Source of the DNA: Pseudomonadota bacterium
Lineage (GTDB): Bacteria; Pseudomonadota; Gammaproteobacteria; SURF-13
Assembly (NCBI GenBank): GCA_027624315.1
Contig: JAQBXX010000018.1
Location: 1-32,003 of the forward strand
DNA length: 32,003 bases
Direction: 5' to 3'
Shown here piece by piece: positions 10,237 through 20,168 of this stretch (positions are counted from its first letter, which is position 1; every line of letters starts with the position of its first letter). The notes under the pieces were generated by a model. It was not told the origin of the DNA and did not search any database. It worked only from the letters and a program-made list of their open reading frames with translations. The position numbers and the translations under genes were made by a program.

Positions 10237-10472
10237 TGGGCACCGAACACCACAACGACATTCACCGCCCCCGGAGAAAAATGCTGCTCGACAATTTCCT
10301 GGGCGGTGTGGCCTGGGGGCTTGGTTCAGTAATGGGCGGTACGCTGGTGCTGACCGTGGTGATTATTGTGGTCGGCTATCTGCTGGGCAAGATCGAATTC
10401 GTTCCCATCATCGGAGAGTGGGTGCAGGCCATCAGCCAGGAGGTGGCGAAACACCAAGCCACCCGGCCCTGA
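10236..10472 (+). CDS. Small membrane protein, DUF5665-like
   Basis: A 78-residue protein of unknown function. A hydrophilic start (MGTEHHNDIHRPRRK) precedes LLDNFLGGVAWGLGSVMGGT and one strong membrane segment (about 35-51, TLVLTVVIIVVGYLLG), then FVPIIGEWVQAISQEV. The Gly-rich run followed by a hydrophobic helix and PIIG fits the DUF5665 pattern as I remember it. An alternative start, ATG at 10281, has GGAG four bases upstream and would give 63 residues starting at the conserved part. The gene follows dksA with the R1 repeat in between and lies just left of a miniature transposon copy. Confidence 0.6.
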   Translation: MGTEHHNDIHRPRRKMLLDNFLGGVAWGLGSVMGGTLVLTVVIIVVGYLLGKIEFVPIIGEWVQAISQEVAKHQATRP

Positions 10473-10482
10473 CTCATTCTAA

Positions 10483-10620
10483 CTAAGGAACCTCTGAATA
10501 ATTCGTCATTCCGGGCGCAGCGTAGCGGAGGCCCGGAATCCAGTGCTTACAATTCAGTGATTTACTGGGTTCCCGCTTTCGCGGGAACGACGGTTATTGA
10601 ATTATTCAGAGCTTCCCTAA
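10483..10620. mobile_element. Miniature IS5-like element, copy 1, with CTAA target duplication
   Basis: The element is 10487-10616 (130 bp), flanked by CTAA at 10483-10486 and 10617-10620. Ends are GGAACCTCTGAATAATTC and, inverted, GGAAGCTCTGAATAATTC (17 of 18 identical). The interior differs from copies 2 and 3: it holds nested palindromes of the type CGTCATTCC...GGAATCCAG and GTTCCCGC/GCGGGAAC, reminiscent of dRS3-like repeats. No transposase is encoded. The stop codon of the minus-strand DUF3579-like gene (10617-10619) is formed by the right target duplication. Confidence 0.85.
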
Positions 10621-10904
10621 GGAATATCCGTGCACTCCTCGTGTATCCTCAGGCGGTTGGTGCGGGCAAAATTGAGAATATATTCGAACGCGGCCGGGTC
10701 TTTCTCGTGCAGCACCTTGTCCACCACCAGGCATTTCTCACCGTTGACGATGCGCGGTTGGGCGGTCTTCGAGTAGTGAATGCGATGGTCGGGGCCAAAG
10801 CTCGCGAGCGCTGTGGAGATGCGCTCTATCCAGTCACTGGGACGGAATTTGCGCCCGTCCTCGTGCACGCTTTCGATTACCAGCCGACACTCCTGCTTCA
10901 CCAT
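10617..10904 (-). CDS. DUF3579-like conserved protein
   Basis: Conserved protein of unknown function. The core EDGRKFRPSDWIERIST and KCLVVDKVLHEKDPAAFEYI match the DUF3579 pattern (DGxxFRPSDWxER) as I recall it. The frame runs up to GTG at 10949 (110 residues), with ATGs at 10922 and 10904. I prefer 10904 (95 residues): AGGA lies about 10 bp upstream and the N-terminal length then fits the family; the true start is uncertain. The stop coincides with the target duplication of the adjoining miniature element. It is not in an obvious operon. Confidence 0.72.
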   Translation of the reverse strand: MVKQECRLVIESVHEDGRKFRPSDWIERISTALASFGPDHRIHYSKTAQPRIVNGEKCLVVDKVLHEKDPAAFEYILNFARTNRLRIHEECTDIP

Positions 10905-11055
10905 GTTGCTGTCTTCCTGCATCTTCTGTTCACCACTTTCCGCCGCCACTACTCATGTTGGGTATCGGCACCATACTCTCTTTACTTTAATCCTGTGCAA
11001 CTTTTAGACCAGTGCGGTGGCGCCGGGTTCACTACCGGCACACAATGCGCGGCGA

Positions 11056-11080
11056 TTTTTACTCCAGCCTGGAGCAAAAA
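11056..11080. repeat. 25-bp palindrome between ppiD and the DUF3579 gene
   Basis: TTTTT-A-CTCCAG-C-CTGGAG-C-AAAAA is a near-perfect palindrome in the 220-bp gap. It forms a stable hairpin, but T precedes and A follows the stem on either strand, so it is not a standard terminator. Confidence 0.4.
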
Positions 11081-11124
11081 GCAACAGCGCCATAGAAATT
11101 ACACAGATCGGGACAATGACGGGA

Positions 11125-12702
11125 TCAGAGTTTATCCGCATGCAGGACAACCTTCGCGGCCTGCTTGAGACCGTTCAAGTAGCCCTGGTATTCCGCTGTC
11201 GCCTGGGTACGCTGTAATTCGCGTTGCAACTGAAGACGAGCCACAGCATCGAGCGCGGCAGAGTCACCGTCACGCACGGCATAGACGGCAACGACGGCAT
11301 AGTCGCCTGACGCCAGCGCCGCGCCGCCCACGGTGACGGCAGTGGACTCAGGCCGCGTCAGCCCGAAGGCCGTGCGCACCAGCGCGGCGTTGAGTTTGGC
11401 CGTGTCGCGGCGGATCAGCCCCGGCTTTAGCCATTCCACACCATACTCTTTCGCTACGGCCTCAACGCCATCGCCCTTGTTCAGACGCGCCTGTAGCGCC
11501 ACACCCGCCGCCTGTACGCGCGTACGCGCGGCCTGCTGGCGCAATTGCTCCACGATGGCCGGGCGCACTTCATCCAGCGCACGCACGGCAGAAGGTTTGT
11601 GCTCTTTCATGCGCAAGACCACGCTGCGGTGATCGCCGGTCTCGATCGGCTCACTGTTGAATCCACGCACGACGACCTCGTCACTGAAGGCCGCGTTGAC
11701 CACCTTGGGGTGGGCCGCAATGCCGTCACCCCCGCTGCGCGCAAACAGCGTGCTGTGCTTCACGCCAAGCCCCAGTTGTTCAGCGGCGACAGCGAGTGAG
11801 TCCGGATTTTCGTACGCGAGATTGGTGAGTATTTCGAGCTTTTCAAAATATTGTTGCTGCGCCTTGCGCTTGCGGGCATCGCTTTCCAGCTGGCCGCGCA
11901 TCTCCTCAAAACTCTGGGCGCTCGCCGTCTGCTCTTCATAGAGCTTGCGTAATTCCTGCTCGTCGGGCGTGATGCGTTGTGCGAGTTCGTCTGCCGATAG
12001 TTCGAGATAGTCGACGCTCACCTGTTCCGGCGCCGTGAATTGCTCGCGCTGCTGCTGATAATAGGCGTTGACCGCGGCGGCATCAGGCTCTGCGCCGGCG
12101 GTGAAACGCGCCAGCGGCAAAATCAGATACCCAATCTCGCGCTGCTGCTCTCTGAGACGGATCACACGGTCGAGTTCGCGTGGCGTGACCATGGCGCTTG
12201 CTGTAATGCCGTTGTTGATTTGCTCACTGAGCAACGCATGGCGCAGGCGCTTTTCGAACGCCGTCGGGGTGAGACCGATGGCGCGTAAACGCTGCTCATA
12301 AATCGTTTTTGAAAACACCCCGTTATCGAGCAGTTCGGGCATGGCATGTATCTGCGCGGCAAGTCCGGCGTTACTGACACGCAGACCGGCGTCTGTGGCC
12401 GCTTGTTCGACGAGGATGTCCTCCACCAGCCGGTCAAGCGTTGCGCGCTTGAGCTTGGTTTCATCGAGACGCTGCTGATCGAAGGCCTTGCCCAGCAAGC
12501 CCCTCAGGCGTTGCTGCTCCTGTTCATAGGCCTGCTGGAAATCGCGCTGCCCGATGTCAGTACCGTTGACGCTGGCGACACTCACATTGACATCCGTACC
12601 GGCGTACTCCTGGATACCCCACAGGGCAAACGGTACGATCAGCAGGAGGATGATGACGCGCGCCGCCCATGCTTGGGCGCGCTCTCGGAGTATCTGAAGC
12701 AT
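11125..12702 (-). CDS. ppiD: PpiD/SurA-type periplasmic chaperone lacking the parvulin domain
   Basis: Inner-membrane-anchored folding factor near the Sec translocon. The 525 residues contain the N-terminal anchor (about 13-29, ARVIILLLIVPFALWGI), the SurA_N-like chaperone region (about 40-200, VNGTDIGQRDFQQAYEQEQQ), then VDYLELSADEL and TPDEQELRKLYEEQ. At residues 258-264 the sequence jumps directly to SFEEMRGQLESDARKRKAQQ, which in ordinary PpiD follows a parvulin domain of about 100 residues. None of the parvulin motifs is present and total length is about 100 below the usual 620-640, so this is a clean in-frame absence. E. coli PpiD's parvulin domain is reported to be catalytically inactive, so the chaperone role may persist. 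It lies downstream of hupB, as is typical. Confidence 0.88.
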   Translation of the reverse strand: MLQILRERAQAWAARVIILLLIVPFALWGIQEYAGTDVNVSVASVNGTDIGQRDFQQAYEQEQQRLRGLLGKAFDQQRLDETKLKRATLDRLVEDILVEQAATDAGLRVSNAGLAAQIHAMPELLDNGVFSKTIYEQRLRAIGLTPTAFEKRLRHALLSEQINNGITASAMVTPRELDRVIRLREQQREIGYLILPLARFTAGAEPDAAAVNAYYQQQREQFTAPEQVSVDYLELSADELAQRITPDEQELRKLYEEQTASAQSFEEMRGQLESDARKRKAQQQYFEKLEILTNLAYENPDSLAVAAEQLGLGVKHSTLFARSGGDGIAAHPKVVNAAFSDEVVVRGFNSEPIETGDHRSVVLRMKEHKPSAVRALDEVRPAIVEQLRQQAARTRVQAAGVALQARLNKGDGVEAVAKEYGVEWLKPGLIRRDTAKLNAALVRTAFGLTRPESTAVTVGGAALASGDYAVVAVYAVRDGDSAALDAVARLQLQRELQRTQATAEYQGYLNGLKQAAKVVLHADKL

Positions 12703-12737
12703 TGATTCAGTCTTGAGCGATACCTTGGAAAATATAA

Positions 12738-12766
12738 AGAGGGCGCACCCAACGGGAACGCCCTCT
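12738..12766 (-). terminator. Possible terminator or leader hairpin before ppiD
   Basis: On the minus strand AGAGGGCG pairs with CGCCCTCT (8 bp, 13-nt loop), followed by TTATATTTTCC. This could end the hupB-tRNA transcript or attenuate ppiD. The U-run is imperfect. Confidence 0.4.
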
Positions 12767-12774
12767 CGACACTG

Positions 12775-12934
12775 ACTCAGGAGTCACAACACAGGCCAAC
12801 CATGCTTATGGGGTGACTCCTGAGTGAACCCTGTTTACGCTACCCCCACCCCCCGTTCGAGCCGGGGGCAGGCTCTGTCCCACCCTCTGAACAGGGGACG
12901 GGGACGTAGCGGAAAGTGTAATCTTACTTACTGA
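12775..12934 (-). repeat. Composite leader repeat R2 (upstream of ppiD)
   Basis: The palindrome arms ACTCAGGAGTCAC (12775-12787) and GTGACTCCTGAGT (12813-12825) are perfect over 13 bp. They are followed by the shared CCCTGTTTAC, a C-rich module and GGGGACGTAGCGGAAAGTGTA. The GC module differs from R1, R3 and R4 by an inserted segment, so its quadruplex motif is interrupted. On the minus strand it lies between tRNA-Asp and ppiD, with the palindrome nearest ppiD. Confidence 0.8.
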
Positions 12935-12949
12935 CTGATTCAGTAACAG

Positions 12950-13026
12950 TGGCGGAGTGGACGGGACTCGAACCCGCGACCCCCTGCGTGACAGGCAGGT
13001 ATTCTAACCAGCTGAACTACCACTCC
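12950..13026 (-). tRNA. tRNA-Asp (GTC)
   Basis: 77 nt including encoded CCA. The acceptor pairs GGAGTGG with CCACTCC, the T-loop region is GGGTTCGAGTCCC, and the anticodon loop CTGTCAC gives GTC. It closely matches E. coli tRNA-Asp. It follows tRNA-Val by 139 bp. Confidence 0.97.
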
Positions 13027-13165
13027 TGAATGCTGCCGCCTTACCAGCAGGCCATTACACCAGCACAGCACACCAGCACAGCGTTGCGGCGTTGCCCATG
13101 CTGCCCGGCAATGCCGCACCCCGCTGCTGGAAAAATCCCTTACTTGCAGAGGTGCCTTGCTGTGC

Positions 13166-13241
13166 TGGTGGGTGCTGAGGGGTTCGAACCCCCGACATTC
13201 GCCGTGTAAAGGCGACGCTCTACCAACTGAGCTAAGCACCC
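13166..13241 (-). tRNA. tRNA-Val (TAC)
   Basis: 76 nt including encoded CCA. The acceptor pairs GGGTGCT with AGCACCC, and the anticodon loop TTTACAC gives TAC. It begins only 11 bp after the hupB stop, so it is probably excised from a hupB-tRNA-Val-tRNA-Asp transcript. Its 3' trailer (CACCAGCACAGC) can pair with two tandem GCTGTGCTGGTG copies about 90 bp downstream. Confidence 0.97.
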
Positions 13242-13252
13242 AAGGAAGCCGC

Positions 13253-13525
13253 CTAGTTTACGGCATCCTTGAGGGCTTTGCCAGCCTTGAAGGCAGGTAC
13301 CTTGGCGGCCTTGATCTTAATGGCGGCGCCGGTTTGCGGGTTACGTCCGGCGCGTGCCGCACGCTTGCGCACCAGGAAAGTGCCAAAGCCTACCAAGGCC
13401 ACCCGGTCGCCCTTCTTGAGCGCCTTGGTGATTGCGGCAACAACGGAGTCGACTGCCTGACCTGCGGCGGATTTGGAAAGGTCGGCGGACGCGGCAACTG
13501 CATCGATTAATTCTGATTTATTCAC
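13253..13525 (-). CDS. hupB: DNA-binding protein HU
   Basis: Small histone-like dimer that bends and compacts DNA. The 90 residues match HU throughout: [39 protein letters not shown] and the DNA-contacting arm region [12 protein letters not shown], ending in [12 protein letters not shown]. The start is GTG at 13525 with GGGAG eight bases upstream. It lies after lon, as usual in Gammaproteobacteria, separated by the R3 repeat. Confidence 0.98.
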   Translation of the reverse strand: MNKSELIDAVAASADLSKSAAGQAVDSVVAAITKALKKGDRVALVGFGTFLVRKRAARAGRNPQTGAAIKIKAAKVPAFKAGKALKDAVN

Positions 13526-13573
13526 TGATGAATCTCCCTTCTGGTTGAGATGATTGGCCGGTATTACGCTGCG

Positions 13574-13715
13574 TACTCAGGAGGCCCAAGGTAAGGATAC
13601 ACTGCTGACCAAGTGCCTCCTGAGTAAAAACCCTGTTTACTCTACCCCCACCCTGTCCCGCCCCCTCAACAGGGGGCGGGGACGTGGCGGAGAGTGTGTA
13701 GTCTTAATAATGAGC
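13574..13715 (-). repeat. Composite leader repeat R3 (upstream of hupB)
   Basis: The palindrome TACTCAGGAGGC (13574-13585) and GCCTCCTGAGTA (13615-13626) is perfect over 12 bp. Then come CCCTGTTTACTCTA and a GC hairpin CCCGCCCCCT/AGGGGGCGGG at 13657-13680 with a 4-nt loop. On the minus (mRNA) strand 13645-13665 reads GGGGG-C-GGG-ACA-GGG-T-GGGGG, a perfect quadruplex motif. It sits between lon and hupB, palindrome nearest hupB. Confidence 0.85.
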
Positions 13716-13780
13716 TCATGAGTACAGCTTGTGCCTTTATACCAACTGGCGGAAAGCCGTGTCAAGCAAATACACACGCC

Positions 13781-16207
<2,427 letters not shown>

Positions 16208-16243
16208 GGCGTAGCTCGTTAACTTAAGGGTCGTTGACTATCG

Positions 16244-16280
16244 AGATGCGGGCCGCGCGCCGGTAAATCAAGGGGCGAGA
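16244..16280 (-). promoter_or_regulatory. Candidate sigma-32 (heat-shock) promoter of lon
   Basis: On the minus strand TCTCGCCCCTTGAT (16267-16280), a 15-bp spacer and CCGCATCT (16244-16251) resemble the sigma-32 consensus CTTGAA / CCCCATnT, including the upstream TCTC and C-run. The site lies just after the clpX stop, 37 bp before the lon ATG. Heat induction of lon is known in E. coli. Confidence 0.55.
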
Positions 16281-17558
16281 TCAGCGCGGTGTTGCGCGCT
16301 GCTGCTCGGCGCCCTCATACATCATGAGCGGCTCACTTTGTCCGTTGATGACGCTCGCGTCCACCACCACCTTGCTCACGTGGTTCATCGACGGCAGGGT
16401 GTACATGGTGTCGAGCAGCGCACGCTCCAGAATCGAGCGCAAGCCGCGCGCGCCGGTCTTACGTTCCAGCGCCTTGCGCGCCACGGCATTCAGACCGTCT
16501 TCACGAAATTCGAGCTGGGTGCCCTCCATCTCAAACAGTTTCATGAACTGCTTGACGATGGCGTTTTTCGGTTCGGTGAGGATGCGCATCAGCGCCTCCT
16601 CATCGAGCTCTTCCAGCGCCGCCACCACCGGCAGACGTCCGACGAATTCGGGAATAAGACCGTAGCGAACCAGGTCTTCCGGCTCCACCGTGCGCAGGAT
16701 TTCACTCGCACTCTTCTTGTCGTCCTTGCTCTTGATATCGGCGGAGAAGCCGATGCCGCCGCGCTCCGAGCGGTCGCGGATAATCTTGTCGAGGCCGGAA
16801 AATGCACCGCCGCAAATAAACAGGATGTTGGCGGTGTTGACCTGCAAAAACTCCTGCTGCGGGTGCTTGCGCCCGCCCTGCGGCGGCACCGATGCGATGG
16901 TGCCTTCGATCAGCTTGAGCAGCGCCTGCTGCACGCCTTCGCCGGACACGTCACGCGTGATCGAGGGATTGTCGGACTTGCGCGAAATCTTGTCAATCTC
17001 GTCGATATAGACGATGCCAGTCTGCGCCTTCTCCACATCGTACTCGGCCTTTTGCAGCAGCTTCTGGATGATGTTCTCCACATCCTCGCCCACATAGCCG
17101 GCCTCGGTCAGCGTAGTAGCATCGGCAATGGCAAACGGCACGTTCAGCAGCCGCGCGAGAGTCTCGGCGAGCAGTGTCTTGCCCGAGCCGGTGGGGCCGA
17201 CGAGCAGGATGTTGCTCTTGGACAGTTCGACGTCTTCCTTCTTCAGTCCCGCATCGAGACGCTTGTAGTGGTTGTACACCGCGACCGACAGCACCTTCTT
17301 GGCGTGCGTCTGGCCAACCACGTAGTCGTCGAGGATTTTCTTGATCTCATGCGGCGCGGGCAACTTGCCCTTGGCGAGCGTGGATTTCTCCTGCACCTCT
17401 TCGCGGATGATGTCGTTGCACAACTCCACGCACTCGTCACACACATAGACCGAGGGACCGGCGATGAGTTTGCGCACCTCATGCTGGCTCTTGCCGCAGA
17501 AAGAACAATACAGCAGCTTGTCGCTGCCACCGCCCTTGCCGTGTTTATCCTCGATCAT
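16281..17558 (-). CDS. clpX: ClpX ATPase subunit of ClpXP
   Basis: AAA+ unfoldase that recognises tagged substrates and feeds them to ClpP. The 425 residues have the N-terminal zinc-binding domain (C18, C21, C40, C43; YCSFCGKSQ and VCDECVELC), Walker A GPTGSGKT at about 121-128, Walker [10 protein letters not shown], and the ClpP-contacting IGF-type loop in GGIGFSADI. The length is normal. It begins 25 bp after the clpP stop, so the two are almost certainly co-transcribed. Confidence 0.98.
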   Translation of the reverse strand: MIEDKHGKGGGSDKLLYCSFCGKSQHEVRKLIAGPSVYVCDECVELCNDIIREEVQEKSTLAKGKLPAPHEIKKILDDYVVGQTHAKKVLSVAVYNHYKRLDAGLKKEDVELSKSNILLVGPTGSGKTLLAETLARLLNVPFAIADATTLTEAGYVGEDVENIIQKLLQKAEYDVEKAQTGIVYIDEIDKISRKSDNPSITRDVSGEGVQQALLKLIEGTIASVPPQGGRKHPQQEFLQVNTANILFICGGAFSGLDKIIRDRSERGGIGFSADIKSKDDKKSASEILRTVEPEDLVRYGLIPEFVGRLPVVAALEELDEEALMRILTEPKNAIVKQFMKLFEMEGTQLEFREDGLNAVARKALERKTGARGLRSILERALLDTMYTLPSMNHVSKVVVDASVINGQSEPLMMYEGAEQQRATPR

Positions 17559-17583
17559 CGCTGGCCTCGCATATCCAAGTTGT

Positions 17584-18225
17584 TCACGCCTTCTTAGTTT
17601 CGCGTTCCGCCATCACTGCGTCAATCAAACCATACTTCACTGCGGCGTGCCCGTCCATAAAATTATCACGGTCGGTATCGCGCTGAATCTTTTCCAGCGC
17701 CTGACCGGTATGCTTCTCCAGAATCTTGTTGAGGCGCTCGCGCACCGCCAGTATCTCGCGCGCATGGATGTCGATGTCGGTGGCCTGGCCCTGGAAACCG
17801 CCCAGCGGCTGGTGGATCATGAGGCGCGAGTGCGGCAGGCAATAACGCTTGCCCTTGGCGCCGCCCGCCAGCAGCAGCGCACCCATAGACGCCGCCTGGC
17901 CGATGCACATGGTGCTCACATCCGGCTTGATGAACTGCATGGTGTCGTAGATCGACAGCCCCGCGCTCACCACACCGCCGGGCGAATTGATGTAGAGATG
18001 AATATCCTTGTCCGGATTCTCCGACTCCAGAAACAAAAGCTGCGCCACGATCAGGTTGGCGCTGTAGTCGTCCACCTGGCCCACCAGAAAGATCACGCGC
18101 TCCTTGAGCAGGCGCGAATAGATGTCGTAGGCGCGCTCGCCTCGGGGCGACTGCTCTACGACCATGGGTACGAGATTGAGGTTGGTCACGGCATCGGTTC
18201 TCATATATTGGGTATCGGTCAACAT
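17584..18225 (-). CDS. clpP: ClpP serine protease subunit
   Basis: Tetradecameric serine peptidase of ClpXP and ClpAP. The 213 residues include the catalytic triad S113 ([10 protein letters not shown]), H138 (RLMIHQP) and D187 (DTDRDNFM), spaced as in E. coli, and the family segment [12 protein letters not shown]. The N-terminal residues up to about 15 are probably a propeptide. The start ATG is at 18225. Upstream, the R4 repeat and a miniature-element copy separate it from tig, so transcription from tig is probably reduced by the element's terminator. Confidence 0.98.
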   Translation of the reverse strand: MLTDTQYMRTDAVTNLNLVPMVVEQSPRGERAYDIYSRLLKERVIFLVGQVDDYSANLIVAQLLFLESENPDKDIHLYINSPGGVVSAGLSIYDTMQFIKPDVSTMCIGQAASMGALLLAGGAKGKRYCLPHSRLMIHQPLGGFQGQATDIDIHAREILAVRERLNKILEKHTGQALEKIQRDTDRDNFMDGHAAVKYGLIDAVMAERETKKA

Positions 18226-18242
18226 GCCCTATCCTTGAGCTT

Positions 18243-18386
18243 CTTGCTCAGGAGTCACAAAGTTAAGGCGACAATGTTAAGTGATGCGCCTCCTGAGCAA
18301 GCACCCTGTTTTACTTACCCCCACCCTGTCCCGCCCCCTAAACAAGGGGCGATGACGTAGCGGGAAGCGTAGCCTTACTTACTGAC
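18243..18386 (-). repeat. Composite leader repeat R4 (upstream of clpP)
   Basis: The palindrome CTTGCTCAGGAG (18243-18254) and CTCCTGAGCAAG (18290-18301) is perfect over 12 bp; its outer pairs differ from R3 (GAGCAA versus GAGTA) but still match. Then come CACCCTGTTTTACT and a C-rich module. On the minus strand 18318-18338 reads GGGGG-C-GGG-ACA-GGG-T-GGGGG. The end GACGTAGCGGGAAGCGTAGCC through TTACTTACTGAC matches R2. It fills the left part of the 330-bp tig-clpP gap. Confidence 0.85.
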
Positions 18387-18559
18387 TTATGGAAGCTCTG
18401 AATAAGTCCATCATGGACTTCTCAGAGCACGAAAAGCAAAAACGTGGCTATAAGATTATTTATGGTGCTTTTCTTCATTTTTCAAACACTTCCGTGTTTG
18501 AAAAATGGCGGTGCATCCCTGCACCGCAGGAACCTCTGATTAAATCAGAGGTTCCTTAT
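18387..18559. mobile_element. Miniature IS5-like element, copy 2, with TTAT target duplication
   Basis: The element is 18391-18555 (165 bp), flanked by TTAT at 18387-18390 and 18556-18559. The left end is GGAAGCTCTGAATAAGTCC; the right end, inverted, is GGAACCTCTGATTTAATC. Internal stems are CATTTTTCAAACAC/GTGTTTGAAAAATG (18476-18507) and GCGGTGCA/TGCACCGC (18508-18527). The tig stop TAA (18556-18558) lies within the right target duplication, so the element begins immediately after the stop. No coding capacity is seen. The interior is homologous to copy 3. Confidence 0.9.
18500..18527 (-). terminator. Terminator carried by miniature-element copy 2, after tig
   Basis: Read on the minus strand, the stem GCGGTGCA/TGCACCGC (loop GGGA) is followed by CATTTTTC, an intrinsic-terminator layout about 30 bp after the tig stop. 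The homologous copy 3 keeps the stem despite two base-pair changes. Confidence 0.6.
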
Positions 18560-19863
18560 GAGTCAACAGCACCCGGATTCAGCAGCGCGGAAAAAGTAGT
18601 GGGCACTTCGCGCACCTCGGCCTGCGCCAGCAGCCACTCCACCACTTGGTCTTCCAGCGCCATTGACTCGATGCGCGCCAGCTCTTCTGCATTGCGATAA
18701 TACCAGCTTATCACCTCAGCCGGATCCTGGTAGGTGGCGGCGATACCCTCGATCAGGCCGCGCACATGCGCCGCATCGGGCTTGATACCCTCACGCAGTG
18801 CAATATCGCTGAACAACAGACCCAAAGTCACGCGGCGGCGTGCGGCGGCCTCAAACTCTGTGCGCGGCATATCTGCGACACGGGCGCCGCCGCCCTGAAC
18901 GCCGAGACGGTTGCGTGCCTGCGCCTGCAGCTGGTCGATTTCATGTTCCATCAAGGCCTTGGGCACCTCGATGGGATAGGCCTTGAGCAAGGCCTCCATC
19001 AATTGCTGTTTGGTCCTGGTCCGGGCCGCCTGATCCATTTCACGCTGCATGTTGTTGCGCGCCTCACGGCACAAGGCCTCCAGCGTGCCCTCCGCCACGC
19101 CCATCGACCGGACAAACTCCTCGTCCAGCGCCGGCAGCACCGGCTCGGAGACCGAGATCACCTGAATCGCATACTCCACCGGCTTGCCCGCCAAATCCGG
19201 ATTCTGGTAGTCGGCGGGGAACTGGTAATGGACGGTGAGTGCCTGTCCGGCCTGTGCGCCCAGCAGTTGCCGGTCGAATTCCGGCGCGTTGGAGCCCACC
19301 GTGAATGCGTGCGGCTTGTCGACTTCGCCGTGCGGCTCGCCGCCGCCAATGCGGGTGGTGAACGTCACCTGCAACTGGTCACCCTGCACCGCTCCGCGCT
19401 CGACCTTGCTCCAGGTGCGACGCTGGTTACGCAGCGTCTCCAGCATGGTGGCTATGTCTTCCTCGGTGATGCTGGCCACCGGCTTTTCCACCTTGAGCGC
19501 GCTGAAGGCACCCCAACTGATGTCCGGGTATACCTCAAAGACGGCGCTGTAGGCCAGCCCCTGACCCTGCGTCGCGGTGCGCGACTCGATGCGCGGCCCG
19601 CCCGCAGGGCGCAGGCTTTGCTGCTGCACGGCCTCCTGGAAACTCTTCTGCATCAGGTCACCCAGCACCTCGCCCAGCATCTGCTTGCCGAACTTTTTCT
19701 CCACCACCTTGAGCGGTACCTTGCCGGTACGAAAGCCGTCCATACGCACGGTGCGGGCAAACGACCGGAGCCGATTCTGCACGGCCTGCGTTACCAGCTC
19801 CTCGGGAAGTTCGACAGTCATCCGGCGCTCAAGTCCGGCGGTGGTTTCAATGGATACGTGCAT
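18556..19863 (-). CDS. tig: Trigger factor
   Basis: Ribosome-associated chaperone that meets nascent chains at the exit tunnel. 435 residues (E. coli 432). Order: ribosome-binding domain with the signature GFRTGKVP (about 47-54), PPIase (FKBP-like) domain in the middle (VQGDQLQVTF and HYQFPADYQNPDLAG), and the helical C-terminal substrate domain (EALLKAYPIEVPKALMEHEI). The start ATG at 19863 has AGGAA about 8 bp upstream; the frame extends to 19935 but that part overlaps tRNA-Leu. It is the first protein gene of the tig-clpP-clpX-lon block. Confidence 0.97.
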   Translation of the reverse strand: MHVSIETTAGLERRMTVELPEELVTQAVQNRLRSFARTVRMDGFRTGKVPLKVVEKKFGKQMLGEVLGDLMQKSFQEAVQQQSLRPAGGPRIESRTATQGQGLAYSAVFEVYPDISWGAFSALKVEKPVASITEEDIATMLETLRNQRRTWSKVERGAVQGDQLQVTFTTRIGGGEPHGEVDKPHAFTVGSNAPEFDRQLLGAQAGQALTVHYQFPADYQNPDLAGKPVEYAIQVISVSEPVLPALDEEFVRSMGVAEGTLEALCREARNNMQREMDQAARTRTKQQLMEALLKAYPIEVPKALMEHEIDQLQAQARNRLGVQGGGARVADMPRTEFEAAARRRVTLGLLFSDIALREGIKPDAAHVRGLIEGIAATYQDPAEVISWYYRNAEELARIESMALEDQVVEWLLAQAEVREVPTTFSALLNPGAVDS

Positions 19864-19890
19864 GGTAAATATTCCTCGCTGGCATGTCTG

Positions 19891-19972
19891 TGCGAAAGGA
19901 GAGACTCGAACTCTCAAGGGTTGCCCCACTGGCACCTAAAGCCAGCGCGTCTACCAATTTCGCCACTTTCGC
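19891..19972 (-). tRNA. tRNA-Leu (TAG), CCA not encoded
   Basis: The acceptor pairs GCGAAAG with CTTTCGC; the D-arm reads TGGCGAAATTGGTAGACGC, the anticodon loop TTTAGGT gives TAG, and a long variable arm is present. After the discriminator A the genome reads CAG, not CCA, unlike the other three tRNAs here, so CCA would be added enzymatically. It precedes tig by 27 bp on the same strand. Confidence 0.94.
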
Positions 19973-19988
19973 AATCTGAATTGGCTAC

Positions 19989-19994
19989 ATTATA
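19989..19994 (-). promoter_or_regulatory. Likely -10 box of tRNA-Leu/tig
   Basis: TATAAT on the minus strand, directly preceded by TG, lies 17 bp upstream of the tRNA-Leu 5' end. Four of its six bases belong to the R5 palindrome. No good -35 hexamer is seen at 16-18 bp. Confidence 0.45.
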
Positions 19995-20120
19995 CAGGAG
20001 ACACACTAACGACGTGCCACCGTTAGTGTGTCTCCTGTATATTACCGTGTTTACTCCACCCACACCCCCCGTTCAAGCTGGGGGCGGGAGGCGTCGGGAA
20101 GTGTAGCCCTAACTTATGAG
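19991..20120 (-). repeat. Composite leader repeat R5 with 21-bp palindrome (upstream of tRNA-Leu/tig)
   Basis: The arms 19991-20011 and 20021-20041 are perfectly complementary over 21 bp around a 9-nt loop, the longest palindrome of the family; the CAGGAG/CTCCTG core is kept but the outer pairs are TATA rather than ACT. Then come GTGTTTACTCCACCC, a C-run and GGCGTCGGGAAGTGTAGCC. Its G-run module is diverged and no longer fits a strict quadruplex motif. Confidence 0.8.
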
Positions 20121-20168
20121 TTTATAAGGAGCTGTCCGCCCCGCCCGGCCACAGCATCATCCGCCAGA

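Noticed and set aside
11056-11080. Palindrome as ppiD terminator
   Set aside because: No U-run follows the stem on either strand.
19864-19935. N-terminal extension of tig
   Set aside because: It overlaps tRNA-Leu; ATG at 19863 has a ribosome site and gives the family start.
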